64,000 bases of DNA from Hetaerina americana (lineage: Eukaryota; Arthropoda; Insecta; Odonata; Calopterygidae). The notes under the pieces were generated by a model that had not been told where the DNA came from, searched no databases, and saw only the letters and a program-made list of their open reading frames with translations. Every line of letters begins with the position of its first letter. Position 1 is the stretch's first letter. Positions 26,483-51,500 of this stretch are shown here, in pieces. Location of the stretch: the NCBI GenBank assembly GCA_022747635.1, contig JAKTNV010000014.1:13733110-13797109 (forward strand), written 5' to 3'. Made by a program: the position numbers and the translations under genes.

Positions 26483-27269
26483 CTGGAATTAAAATTTGAA
26501 AAAAATTAGTAAAACATAATTCTAACCTGAGATAAATTTATGCAATTAAGTGGGAAATAATGCACTTGCAAAAAAAGAATCTATGCTGGAAAAAACTAAA
26601 ATATGCTGGCTGAAATGAAATTACAAGGTAACATGAAAATACTAGAGAGTGAGGTGAATAATGCATTCATAATTTTAAATTTAGTTTGACTTTCCTTTCA
26701 TGTGTTAAACAATTTTCTGACAACACATATGCCAAATTGTAGACATTAAGTATGCTTTATTTCATTGACATATTTTTTAATTTGTCCAATAATAGCACAG
26801 GATATGAAATTGACCAATGAAATGAATGCCCTGTTTAACAAAAAGGATTTCAGATGCATTACTATTTATTTTATGAATCATAATTTTAATAAAAAATGGC
26901 ACTTGAATACAAAACCTTCAAATTCAACTGATATTAATGAAGAGAAAATATGCAAGGAATGAAAAATTGTTTTCTCAAATGCTCTACAGATTTGTACAGT
27001 GGCATTTAAAATATTATAGAAGAAGCAAGAGGCTGAAATTTTGTTCAATATTTTCCCCTCAACTCTTGAGATATTATTCCTTGAAAGAGCGGTTCAGTTA
27101 GGAAAGAGGAAAAGTGCTTCTCTTTTTATTTCTAGGTTTAGAAATAGATTTGGATGAGGGATTTTTGATATTCCTTTCTTGATATGTTCCTATCTTTCTT
27201 CTACTATACCCGACTCCATGTCCTCACTCATTATTTTTCTCCTGCATCCTGTTAATCATTTCTTTTCAT

Positions 27270-27850
27270 CCAATTTAATGCTCCTATATCCAACTCCTTA
27301 CCCATCCTCTCTGTTTTATCCTCTTGAATCTAGCATTACCATTCATTAGTGCTAAATTATAATCTGAATCTGCATCCACTCCAGGGAAAAGTTTTATTGA
27401 TTAGAAATTGATTATACTGTTTCTAAATCTGTCCAACCATTATATGGTCTAACTGATATCACTCTGAATCTCTGGATAATTTCCATTTATATCTATGGTG
27501 TTGAAACCAAATGTCTGTCATGATTAAATCCTGTCTCCCACAAAACTCTATTGCTTTCTCATCTTGGTCATTCCTTGTTCCTAAACTTTATTCACTACCT
27601 CTATCCCATCTCTCCCTTCTGCCTACTACCAAGTTCCAATCCCCCACCACTACCTATTGTTTCCTTCCAGGACACCAGCAACTATTTTCTATAATTGATC
27701 ATATACCCTGTCTATTTCTTCCTTTTAATGGTTACTTGTTGCCTTGTACATGTCTTCCATGTCATATTCTCTGCTGCTACTGCCAGTTCTGCTCTGCAAG
27801 GATTTCAAGTGATGATGGCCGTGGAAGTCTTGCTTCTTCTGCTGCTGGTC
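27270..27850 (-). mobile_element. LINE relic: AP-endonuclease domain (intron 9)
   Basis: Minus-strand frames give VVVGDWNLVVG (about 27620-27655), then TRNDQDEKAIEFCGRQDLIM, DIWFQHHRYKWKL, QLDHIMVGQ and PGVDADSDYNLALMNGNARF. This is the order of an APE-type non-LTR retrotransposon endonuclease: GDxN, the WFQHH strand, QIDYI and the final CDSDHxL. Several stops and one frameshift are present. It may belong to the same LINE type as 61982-63775, but the two do not overlap in domain, so this is inference. Confidence 0.75.
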
Positions 27851-28011
27851 ATGACAGACCATTCAACAGGCTTGGTTCCATAGTCAGGAATCTTGTTTGA
27901 GTCCATCATAAAGCCATGAGATAAATAATTGATATGATTTTTTGTTGCCTTCCTCAATAGTGTTTTAAATGTGAGACCATTGCTATAATGATAGATAATT
28001 ACAGTTATCTA

Positions 28012-28252
28012 CCCAAAGGTTGGTTTGATAGGTGAGAACATATCTCACCTAGTACTAAACCCAATGGCATGTGAAATTGACAGATCAACAACGTAAAAGG
28101 GCCATTTCTTTACCAGTCCAACCTTTGGTTTCACATAAAGTATCCAAAAAATCACATAGTTTGGGTGAAGTCCCAGAGGCATGCTCAAGAGTCAAACCCA
28201 GGTTCTCTGGTCAGTAGCCCAGCTCTCCTACCAATGGACTGCCATGCCCCTC
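28012..28252 (-). mobile_element. tRNA-derived SINE, copy A (intron 9)
   Basis: Minus-strand copy. The head reads GGCAGTCCATTGGTAGGAGA (A-box-like TGGCnnnnnTGG region) and a B-box-like CTGGGTTTGACTC. The 3' end has the best hairpin of the family, TAGGTGAGA and TCTCACCTA with a 5-base loop (28029-28051), then ATCAAACCAACC. Aligned by eye with copies B and C along most of its length. Confidence 0.7.
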
Positions 28253-29002
28253 TATTTAATAGAGAGTGATAAGAAAAAAAATTTCTCATATTTTTGTATA
28301 AAAACTAAATATTATGTCATATTGTTAGCTTTATCTGAATGTAAATTTGACTCAAGTTGTATTGATATGACACCATCATTCCATCAGCAGCATCCATTGC
28401 AAGTTGATTTGTGTTCAGTTTGCCTATGGCAACAATAGAGTTGACACACAATGCTACATCGAAATTTTTCTTTTGCCCAAAAACTATCATCAAAGGCCTA
28501 TGTAATATTACATAAGGCCTATGGAGAGTCTGTTCATCTATGTAGTAGAGCTGGTAGATGATTTAAAATGTTTGATGAGGGGAGAAACTTTTTGAAAGAA
28601 GGTCGACCTGGAGAGACCCAATCACTGCTCTTCTGGAAGTAAACATCAGCACTACAACTGGGATTGTGAGAAAAGACACTCAAATAACACTATAAGTATG
28701 ATCAGAAGTATGGAACATTTCCCTGAGAACCTTCCACATGCTGGTAATAGAAAAATTGCGCACCAGAGGTGTTTCATATAATTACAGTGGGTTATAAAAA
28801 AGAAGAGCTATGAAGGCACACAGGCGAATCACCAATGGATATAGAAAAATGAAGTGATGCAATCAATTATTGTTGGATTTGAAGATAAAATTATGAGCAA
28901 TAGTCCCCTCACATGCAAGACTTAATGGTTATCTCAGTTAATATTTTTGTTTTGAATATTTTTTCAGCGGCATGACATGTATTCTAGAGGGAGTAATAGT
29001 GC

Positions 29003-29142
29003 TTGACCAACACAAAGGCTGTCATGGAAATGATGCCATCAACATCATGAGTGCTGTTCTCCATTAACTGGTGCAAACACAACAGTGAAACACTTTTGCA
29101 CCATTTGAATATAAATACCAGTGAACATTTTTGTGTTGGTCA
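29003..29142. repeat. Possible MITE-like inverted repeat
   Basis: TGACCAACACAAAG (29004-29017) is inverted at 29129-29142 (TTTTGTGTTGGTCA), 13 of 14 matching, about 110 bp apart. No clear target-site duplication. Size and arms fit a small non-autonomous DNA element, but chance is not excluded. Confidence 0.3.
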
Positions 29143-29383
29143 CCTGGAATGCCAGTGCCACTGAATTTTAATGGTTTTCAAACACTCTTGTCTTTCAATA
29201 CATTATCAAGGGAGGCAGAACTGGAGTGGTGAGCATCAAACATCTACGATAGCGTTTGAAGGAAGCCATTTGAAAATTAAAAAGAAGTTTTATTCCACTT
29301 AGAAAAAAAATTAGCTGAAATATGTACTTCAAATACATTTTCAGTGTATGCCATTATGCACACACCACTTTTTACCAACTTAC

Positions 29384-29526
29384 TAAGTATTGCCATAACT
29401 ATATCATCTTTTAAAATTTCTATTGATCCTCTGGAGATGAAATATAAGGATGTGAGGACATCCCCTCTGTGCACCAGCGTGTCACCTGGAGGAGCATGTG
29501 TTGTCTTGAACTTCATTGAAAGTGCC
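29384..29526 (-). CDS. sei: ERG exon E9: cyclic-nucleotide-binding homology domain, beta-roll first half
   Basis: Residues 543 (split) to 590 plus one base of residue 591. It encodes [20 protein letters not shown], then [20 protein letters not shown] and DIVMAIL. This is the first half of the beta-roll. KCNH channels have this fold but do not bind cyclic nucleotides usefully, because the binding site is filled by their own C-terminal strand. The acceptor is TTCTTGCAG and the donor is CTTA|GTAAGT. The trailing A plus GT of E10 makes AGT (Ser591) where human ERG1 has glycine (AILGK). Confidence 0.97.
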
Positions 29527-30594
29527 CTGCAAGAAATCAGAGAAAATGGTCAACAAAATTGATGCACCCCGCTGATAATTTCTAGCTGAGTTTAGCTATG
29601 AATACACAAAAAGAGACTAAAGTTTAAGAGTCACAAAAAGAGGAATAAAGGGGCAACGAAACTTTCAGTCAGCTGAGTTTTCAGAAATAAGTCATGGATA
29701 TCATCATTTAATGGAAAAATATCCAATTTTATGCAAGAGTCAAAATATGAGATCACAGTACAATTTAACAGGAAATTCAAAAAAACATTGCTTATTCAGA
29801 TTCATTAATAAAAGTAATTTTTATAATTAGCCATGACAAGGACTTGAAAGGTTCATAGAATGTGCTGTTTTTTAATGCAATGATGTATAAATAATATATT
29901 CACAACACAGGTGCACATTTGAATTTCATAACATATGGGTATTAGAGCTCTCATTTGTAGCACCTTTTGCCAGGACTCAAATTATTATAGTATCAATATC
30001 CAAGATATCAAAGTCAAAAAAATATCAAAATCCAAGATAATTTAGAGTAGAACATTATTTAGAAGTCTCCTATGAATCTTTAAATGAATCATGCCATTAT
30101 AATTTTGTGGATCCAAATGTGTATTCCATTTATTCTTCTGAAAATTTTAACAAAATTGAATTTCTACCAGCCAGCCATGTGTATTTTTTATACATCATTG
30201 CACAATTGTACTCAAAAGTACTCAATTGCATGATTCATCCCAATTCTATATCCCCACCTTACATGTATCTGTCAGTGAATATCTTAAATTAATGACTGTG
30301 AAATATTACACCCAGGGAAGAGAATTTATAAATGAATAGATTGGGAATAAATGGATCATTGATTAAAGACTTTTAGCACAAAAATTTATTAGGACAGCAT
30401 ACACTCGTCCTACTGATATTGTCAGAAATAAGAGGGGCTGTTATTCAATGCTGTACCATAGTTCTATCTTTTAATGGCCCTTTAATTCAGGATTGAAGCC
30501 ATCTTAATATTGTATCTAATCTTAGTATCTTATATAAACACACAACATATTGGCATTTCCTTTCCTACCATTTGCACTTTCAAGCAGAATGTAC
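29527..30594 (-). other. Intron 8 (1.1 kb)
   Basis: AT-rich, nothing recognised. Confidence 0.92.
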
Positions 30595-30743
30595 CTTAGG
30601 CACCCAGGTGAGGCCCCGTCAAAGGCTGAGCAATTTGTAAGTAGGTTACGGTTGAGGTGGAGACATATGTCTGCCTGAAGGCACTCAGGGAAGCCTTTCA
30701 GCACACTATTCATGTCGATACCATTTGTGTAAGTCCAAGCATG
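30595..30743 (-). CDS. sei: ERG exon E8: C-linker to start of cyclic-nucleotide-binding homology domain
   Basis: Residues 494-542 plus two bases of Arg543. It encodes [20 protein letters not shown], then [20 protein letters not shown] and [10 protein letters not shown]. In KCNH channels this is the later part of the C-linker, where helices from neighbouring subunits pack into a ring under the gate. The acceptor is CCCCTTCCAG and the donor CTAAG|GTACAT, phase 2. Intron 7 on its 5' side is about 1.2 kb. Conserved through [17 protein letters not shown], more variable afterwards, as in other arthropod and vertebrate ERG proteins. Confidence 0.97.
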
Positions 30744-32969
<2,226 letters not shown>

Positions 32970-33090
32970 ATCCAACCAACATCACACATATTGTAAAAAT
33001 TTTTTCAGCATCCGTATTAGGAGCCACATTACCAAATCCTACAGAGGTTAAGCTGCTGAAGGTGAAGTAGAGGGCAGTGATATATCTTGA
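32970..33090 (-). CDS. sei: ERG exon E6: pore helix, selectivity filter, start of S6
   Basis: Residues 400-439 plus one base of Ser440. It encodes [20 protein letters not shown], then [20 protein letters not shown]. The filter is SVGFGN (415-420), the ERG form with Phe where most potassium channels have Tyr. Thr414 and Ser415 at the base of the pore helix match human ERG1 T623 and S624, which line the drug-binding cavity. The start of S6 follows. The acceptor is TTCTTTCAG and the donor is GGAT|GTAAGT, phase 1. No filter residue is altered, so the pore should be functional. Confidence 0.98.
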
Positions 33091-34090
33091 CTGAAAGAAA
33101 TATTTTTCAAAATCAATACATATTCAAAATTATGGAAAGTAAATATACATGCAAGTTTTTTTAAAAAAATGTTGCAGATGTAACTTTACAGCATAGAATA
33201 GGAAGTTGAAAAATTTTTAGCATCAAACCCAGGGACCCTAAAGGTGTATTCACATTTTGTCTGGTTGTTTCCAATATGTCCAGCAATCTTCTGAAAATTA
33301 TATCCCTCCATCTTAATATAATATATTATTAGAATTAATTATGCTGTTCAATGGTGGACTTGCCCTTGTCACCCTTCTAAATTGAATACTTTAAGGTAGG
33401 AAATGGAGGGGTTCACCCATGTTGCATGGTATACCTCATATGTAAAAAAAGGCTGTGGAATGGAATTATAACTTTTATTGCTGTGAAAATATTTATCAAG
33501 ATTTTCTTTGGTTCACAGAATGTTATGGAATAATACAATTATATGTAGAAAAACCTGCAAGCCATTTGAAAGATATCAGGTGTGCAGAAATCTCATTGGG
33601 AAGCCCATAAAAATGCTTTTAATTGCTCTGTGTTATTTCAAACATTCAGAAAATTTATGCATGATAATAATTAGCATATTGGTTATTCTCTAGATTCAGC
33701 CTGAATTAATTTGATGATAAGTTTAAATGTACCAAAGTTTGAAAAAAATTAATGATAATATCAATATGCACAGACCATATACTAATTTAGTGAGAATTAA
33801 TTTAGAGAATTAATCTTGCAAAACCAAGATTTTAGTTTTTTACTTATAGCACATAGACTCTTTTTCCAGTGCTTCTTCTGTTACTTAGAGCAGGGGAACA
33901 CTTTATTGCCTGTTTTATATCCAATCAATAAAACAAACATTTATATTAAAAAATGTTATATTATGATGTTTTACACCAATTAAGATAACACTGCTAAATA
34001 CAGTTCCATTTTCCTATGATTCAAATGCTTGTCTTAGGAAATATTGAAAAACCATGGATTGATGAGCTAAATATAAATAAAAATACTAAC
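33091..34090 (-). other. Intron 5 (1.0 kb)
   Basis: Nothing recognised, except a weak B-box-like motif (CTGGGTTTGATGC on the minus strand) near 33205-33225 that may be a SINE remnant. Confidence 0.9.
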
Positions 34091-34211
34091 CCTTATGGAG
34101 GGTCCTCCGGTGTTATTTGGGTAGTAAAATTGATGAGTGTCATTAGCTAATAAGTCTAACCAACCAACTTTACTCTTCAAGTGGGGCCGCTCCGCATTGC
34201 CTATCGCATAC
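34091..34211 (-). CDS. sei: ERG exon E5: extracellular turret before the pore
   Basis: Residues 359 (split) to 399. It encodes YAIGNAERPHLKSKVGWLDL, then the variable part of the long S5-P linker (LANDTHQFYYPNNTGGPSIR). The long turret with an amphipathic helix (GWLDLL) is an ERG hallmark and in mammals shapes fast C-type inactivation and toxin binding. Two possible N-glycosylation sequons are visible, NDT and NNT. Vertebrate ERG1 has an NSS sequon in the equivalent stretch. The acceptor is CCATTACAG and the donor is AGG|GTTAGT, phase 0. The variable half differs from mammalian ERG, so gating and toxin sensitivity may differ too. Confidence 0.97.
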
Positions 34212-42954
<8,743 letters not shown>

Positions 42955-43136
42955 CTCATCAGTATCAGAACCAAAGAGTAGGAGGTCAAAAGGGATGGCT
43001 GCTACCAGATCAATGATAAACCACCCGCGGAAGTAGTGGACGGCTATTTTTCCTGGATGGGACACAACTTCATCATTGCTGTTCACGTATGTTGTCCGGA
43101 AGTTTATTAGGATATCAACCACAAAGGTCACGTCCA
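42955..43136 (-). CDS. sei: ERG exon E3: S2-S3 of the voltage sensor
   Basis: Residues 247 (split) to 307. It encodes [18 protein letters not shown] (S2 with its conserved acidic positions), the cytoplasmic linker [18 protein letters not shown] and S3 ([19 protein letters not shown]), ending in an acidic SDTDE before S4. The conserved aspartates of S2 and S3 pair with S4 arginines in KCNH voltage sensors. The acceptor is TAATATTCAG and the donor GATGAG|GTAGGC, phase 0. Human ERG1 has nearly the same residues through this stretch. CpGs survive here more than in the surrounding intron. Confidence 0.97.
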
Positions 43137-45805
<2,669 letters not shown>

Positions 45806-46040
45806 CGATGAGGTCGATGATGACAATCGGATCATCATTTGACTTGGGGTTACTGAAGTCCGCTTCTCCAAGCAGAAAGGCTGCCACATACGGCGTGACA
45901 ATTGCTGTGTACATGACAAGCAGTAATATAATCCAGTCCCAGACAGCTTTAAAAGGGGAGTAGTGGAGGATGGTCCATTTGTGTATTCGAGGTGATTGTA
46001 ACTTGTACTCAGGGAGGACATCGGCTCCAAGGGATAGAAC
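45806..46040 (-). CDS. sei: ERG exon E2: pre-S1 conserved segment, S1, start of S2
   Basis: Residues 169-246 plus one base. It opens with the ERG signature [15 protein letters not shown], continues with the [17 protein letters not shown] stretch just before S1, then S1 (about residues 202-225), a short acidic extracellular S1-S2 loop ([13 protein letters not shown]), and the start of S2 (PIVIIDLI). The acceptor is AATATTTCAG and the donor is ATCG|GTAATG, phase 1. The final G joins TG of E3 to make valine, as in vertebrate ERG (LIVDI). The S1-S2 loop is shorter than in human ERG1 and lacks its cysteines. This exon lies in the CpG-rich domain, unlike all later exons. Identity is nearly certain. 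Confidence 0.97.
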
Positions 46041-46544
46041 CTGAAATATTCGAAGCATGTTATTAGCATGTGAGAAGTATTTCGGTATCCTACATTGAAA
46101 TACAGCATTTATGTGCTTACTTATTTTGTGCTTTTGAGACAACAAGCCAAAATCAAATTAATTACAATCATGGAAACTCTGTATATAACTTTTATTTGAA
46201 AAAGTAAATTAGATAAACCGTATTTTCAACATTATGAATTGACGATATATGTATTTTATTTAACATTTCAGAATTTCTATTAATGAAATAAATTCAGTGA
46301 ATAAACCAAATTTCATCAAATTAAAATCCATTGAGGATATGTATTGAAAGCATTATTTTATTTTTACTCTAGAAAATTAATATTAGTTTATTTTTCCTAA
46401 TTATTTGTACATCATAATTTACCTGAGAATAAAGTAAGCTGAAAATGCTTGCTTGTATATTATACTTAATTTTCAGAAGAAAACTCATGTAATAGTCTAC
46501 TATTAATTAATCAATAGGTATAGCTAACATTTGATAACCAACAC

Positions 46545-47051
46545 TCATTTTGTGTGCTTTGCCAACAATAACCCTCGCAACAAAATTTCAGGTAAATTCT
46601 GTACACACAGTCTGCAAATGCCATATTTTGGATGGACCTCGCCAAGAGGATAATATTTTACCGCACTTACGACATGACTTATTTGTATGGCAATGCATAC
46701 TTCCCTGTAGAGTACGAATATAAATTGCATTCCTTCCCCCGGGGCTATCCAGCTGCTGTTCCCTGAAACTTCCACGTGCTGAAGAAATCTTGGTGGATGG
46801 TCTTGCTTGGATATACGAATCTTGAAACGATATGTTTTACCATTAATATTGCCTGGGAAAGCCTGTTTAGAATGTTTTTTACCCAGAAGGCGTAATATAC
46901 GTTGCTTCTGGCGTTGGATTTTTTTCAACGCCCCTGCTCTCCCCGGGTGAGTGGAAGCAGAAAATATTATTCTATTTGTAAAATAACCCATAGCTTGGAA
47001 AAAATTATGCAGGCATCTCCAAAACTGAAAATCATAAATGATATTCTCCAA
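46545..47051 (-). pseudogene. Unrecognised intronic ORF (about 168 codons), coding status uncertain
   Basis: An open minus-strand frame in intron 1 with a basic section (KKIQRQKQRILRLLGKKHSK), then ISKQDHPPRFLQHVEVSGNS and a Cys-containing end (YGICRLCVQNLPEILL). The first residue in this frame is not secured by a good start context. It has no splice sites that would link it to E2, and I recognise no family. Local sequence is CpG-rich but not GC-rich. It may be a relic of an old insertion or chance. Confidence 0.2.
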
Positions 47052-47546
47052 ATGGAATTCCAGCTTATATTGATGGGGAAGCAGAAAAAATTACCAAGAT
47101 AAAATACCAATATATTTACATTAGCAGCAAAGGAAAAGCACCCAAATATTTTCCAAAATGTCTTAAAGTATCTCATTGAATGCATTTTCACTACAGATAT
47201 TGATTAAATAGCATTTTATTTAACCAAATATGAATTATCGCACTAAAATTAAAACAGACCCATGCACAGAATGATTAGCGCCGATTGATATCCATGGAAC
47301 AAAATTTAAATTTCGTATTTTAAGTGCACATCTTGACTTTACCCCACAGCTTCATATCCGTCCGCAATTGATGCTATGAGGATAAATTCGATTGGCTCGA
47401 TGAACCCAAGCCTCTTTTGAGAGTGGAAAATGTTCAAATATTATGTGGATAATATTATGAAAAATTAGTCTTTTTCATAATATTATACAATTTCATACAC
47501 TTCCGGGTAATTTAATAGATAACAGATTGAATTCATGGTTGACAAA

Positions 47547-47987
47547 TCACGAACATGAAACCTTTTTCAACCGCAACCTCATGAGCATGAGTGCCATAAT
47601 AACCAATGAATTCTTTCCTCTGGCTTGTGAAGAACATCGCGCCATACCGCATAAGTGCATTGATATAATTGAACTGATGCGCTCATCACTTCGGATAATA
47701 TAAAATTGCATGATGGGCCGCGTGACTGGCCCGACGCTTGATGATGCGCAAAAATACTGTCCGCTGAGAAAATGTTCGATTGAAAACAGCACTTTGTCGT
47801 TTAAGATCTTTCCTGATATTACAAGATCACCAAAATAGCATCTGCGATGGACCAAGTCAACGCTACTCCTGGGCTGCAAATATTTCCGGATCCCTTCAGC
47901 TAGCTTCTCTACATTGTGCAAGCTCGCAAGGTATGGCACTAAACTCGAGCCATTCACCATACGCAGAGCAAACAGAAATCGGCCCAT
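47547..47987 (-). pseudogene. Unrecognised intronic ORF (146 codons), possibly frameshifted
   Basis: An ATG-initiated frame in intron 1, beginning MGRFLFALRMVNGSSLVPYL and continuing HNVEKLAEGIRKYLQPRSSV. Near its end a second frame gives a more protein-like run, YINALMRYGAMFFTSQRKEF then IGYYGTHAHEVAVEKGFMF, which could mean a frameshift in a once longer gene. I do not recognise either. It lies on the same strand as the host gene and next to the ORF at 46545-47051, so both may come from one decayed insertion. Confidence 0.25.
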
Positions 47988-48383
47988 AACCTTTCACTTT
48001 CAACTTTTCTGAATTTGATTTTTTTTCTGGTCTTGTAAATTATGAGTTAGTAATGCATGCGCAAATTATGCCGCATAATACTTGGATTGTTTTAATATCA
48101 CAACTATTAAAAAAATGGCGCATCTTCGCACTTTCCTCTCGCTTCTCCCTGACGATCTTGGCCAAAAATGTTACAATTTTCTTCTGAAGCATAGTTATTT
48201 TCTTCAAATAGAAATGCACCACACTCATATGAAGGGATTTAAATGCCTCGGGATACGGGACATATTAAATACAGCTGGAACATTCTTGGGAGCGTTTCTG
48301 GGTCACGAAAAAAAGAGAAATATCAGATGATACGGAAATGCAAAACCAACGATTTTACACTGAAGGGAAAGATGCATCTTTTC

Positions 48384-48500
48384 ATCGTTAGGCAGAAATC
48401 CGTATCTTTTAATCGCTTAAAAATCATTAGATAGAATATAAAAGTTAATCATTTAACAATCGTTAGATAGAAATACACAACTTTTAATCGTTTAACAATC
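48384..48500. repeat. Short tandem array, three units of about 37-39 bp
   Basis: Each unit begins ATCGTTAG or ATCATTAG, continues with a (G)CAGAA or ATAGAA variant and ends in TTTAACA or CTTAAAA. The first unit is the most divergent. It lies in CpG-rich intron 1. Confidence 0.75.
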
Positions 48501-51500
48501 AGGCTTTCAAACTTATTTTACTGAGTTCTAATAAGAGATTTATTAATCTTTATGATTTTTTTATGATTCTTGCTAAAAATATTGATTTTTTTATTCTGGG
48601 ACCTATATTTTATAGCGGAGAACCGAGAATGACAATATTTCAAAGATAAATTCCCAAACCATGATTCCCTTAGCATGAGTGAACCAGGAGAATCGTCGGG
48701 GTACGATGCTCACGTAAGCTGGAGATTAAATTGATGTAATCATTGAACAACGTTCATTTCTTGAGGCCAGTGTTTTGGTATGCACCTCTATTGAAAAGAG
48801 CTAAAATTAGCTTTTATTGGAATCCCGGAATTGAAATTAGTTTATTTTTTCCTCTATCTCCATTGGTTTAATATTTTTGGTTAGTCGATTAACTTATTCA
48901 TAGGAATTAATTTTATGAATTATATGAAGCGCGTTCAATAAAAATATGGATGCGACACTAATAAAAGTGAATATAAATTTTTTTAGATTCATCTTTAGAT
49001 ATATACTGAGCGTCATATTTCCTCCGTTTTCTTTTTAATCAATGGGATCAATCTCATGGGATCTATTTTGCGAGGCAAACATCTCAGTTGCTAGGGAAAC
49101 GTTCAAAATATGGTGCATCATTTTGCAGTTGGCCGTAAAAAAAATGACTACAGAAACGAGGTGAAGATTTGTCCGGGGTGCAAAAAACTATCGGCTACCA
49201 CCGCTTTCTTCCTCGCGTGCAAAAGGAACGCGGCCTTTGATATGTGATGCTTGAGGCAATGCCTCCTTTTCGTGTATTTTGTGCTGATTTAGAGAAAGCA
49301 TTCCCGACGATGAAAACTAATACTTAATTAAATTCTCAGTGCAGCTTCTTGAAACACTGACTGTGTTATCTTTGATCTTGCTCCACTGCGGTGTGGCAAC
49401 ACGAATCGGGGTGCAATGTGCCTTGTGGTTTCATCCTATTATTGTCCTCCGGGTGAAATGCGCTTCTCGAAGGGAATCTTTACTCCTGAAGGAGACCTGC
49501 TTAGCAGCGCGTGAAATGATGAAAAAAGTCCCCGTTTGTTCGTCTATTGCAAAGGAGAATAATTATTTGATGCCATCGGAATGTACTAAGAGTGAGATAT
49601 AAGAGACAAGAGTAGACTAGAATCATTCTACTTTCACGGTTTAACTATCTGCAGTTTATTCTTAATGAAATGCAAACTCGACGGAAGAACTGACCAAGTG
49701 AAAATGTAAGGGTAAATTATCAACAGAAATAATAGAATATTTAAATCTCTAAACACATAACAAGAATGGGATATTTTAGGTCGGATGTGTGAGGATGAAT
49801 GTTATAGATACACATGAAGACTCATTTAGAGATTCTTCGAGGAACGGATTTAAAGGTTAGTAAATGGAAACTGACAAGAAGAACCGAAATACTGGCAAGA
49901 AAAATTCTGAGGCTCAATGGTTAGGTGAACATCCAATTGAGTCATTTTCCTAGCTAAAGGAAGGGAAGAAGCACGAAGGAATAACGTGCACATTAACCAA
50001 GAGTGAATACAAGAAGCACACGATTGAAGATGCCAGCTTAAGAAACCGTAAAGGAAAGAAGTGATTGGCCGTTAAAAGGAGCCCTTTTTTCATGAAATTC
50101 GAAGAACCTACGAACGTGAACAGATAACCGAATAACATAAAAACAGATGCATTCAAATGTCAGGCACGTGGGAACTTGGCCACACACGCTGAGTTGTTTG
50201 CATGATACATTACTTCCGAAATATTTATCTAAGCACATTAAAATAAATGCTATATTTTCGATCAATTTGAAAGGGTGTATAGCGTTTTAATGATGAATTT
50301 ACGAATTCAGTAATATGATCGAAAGTATATTTCAAGTTGAAGACAAAAGAGAACAAACGAACTATTTATTCATAGATACGCAGAAAGACTGCATGCCCAA
50401 ATCATTATATTGAAAATTGCCACTTCGCCAAATCACTCCGCGCAACTATCAGATGGGTTTCGTACGATATTGGAAGCAAATTTGAAAGTATTACTCGCAA
50501 TTGAGTGTCCCCAATAAACTTCATTCCCAATTTCTAATATAAATACGCGAGTTCACAATGAGACCACATTGGGAACCTTTCGACCGTATTTATTCATGGT
50601 GAACACCACTGTTCCACGAATTTTACACGAGACCACTATCAAAAAGTTATTGCAACGATATATCCGATATGGGTTTTAAATTACAAGGCTTGAAAAACAC
50701 GGTAAGTAAGGGTTTAGGAGTAGGCACCCGGCTTCTGTGCTTTCATAACAAGTGTGTGCATCGTCGATTATACATTTGACAATATCAAGGGAAAATTTCT
50801 GTTCATTGAGCTGACTAGTGTCGAAATTTATGACATGACCCCTAAAATTACCAGGGACGGGGAAGGTGACCTTTTCTGAGAAAAGGGCCATTAAATAATA
50901 AGGAGAAATTCAAAGTTTTTCTTTCATGGTCTCTTGAAGGAACTCACGTTTATTACGTTACAAAAATAGTATATACGTCATCGAAGATATGGGAAAATTT
51001 AATACGCTTCAAAAGCACTGCACATTTGAGACAATATATCTCATTAATTTTATGCTCGAAGATGATTAAATTACCATCGATTCCAGGAGGTACTGAAATA
51101 AAATAATCATAAATTAATAACGATGGCATCTGGTGTACTCTACTCCGAGTTCAGTGAACGATAAATACGCTTTCGACGACGGACGACTGCGGAGACAACT
51201 GCAAGGAAGATGATGCCGTCGAATGAATTCGGACCAAGCTTCTCATTTGGAATGGTACGCAGATGATTCTAAATCACACAATTATCGATTTCTTGATTTT
51301 CCATTTTGTTTCCACGTTCCCTTTTATTCCTCAGCAACAGATGCCTCTAGAAATATCTATATGGAGTGAAATATATGCTCTGCGTAATTAATTTTGGCCC
51401 CTAACGTCACCAACTGTACGCGTTGAAGGAAGAGGTTTTTAAACTATTACGCTATTATTTCGCTCGAGGACTGAAATTCAAATTAAAAAAATATTATAAT

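Larger units (their letters stand above)
26483..29383 (-). other. Intron 9 (2.9 kb)
   Basis: Contains the LINE endonuclease relic, SINE copy A and a possible MITE. The 26483-27270 part shows nothing recognised. Confidence 0.92.

Noticed and set aside
49339..49602. Plus-strand ORF with a hydrophobic N-terminus that could be a signal peptide
   Set aside because: The frame starts with GTG, not ATG, has no splice support and no recognised similarity.
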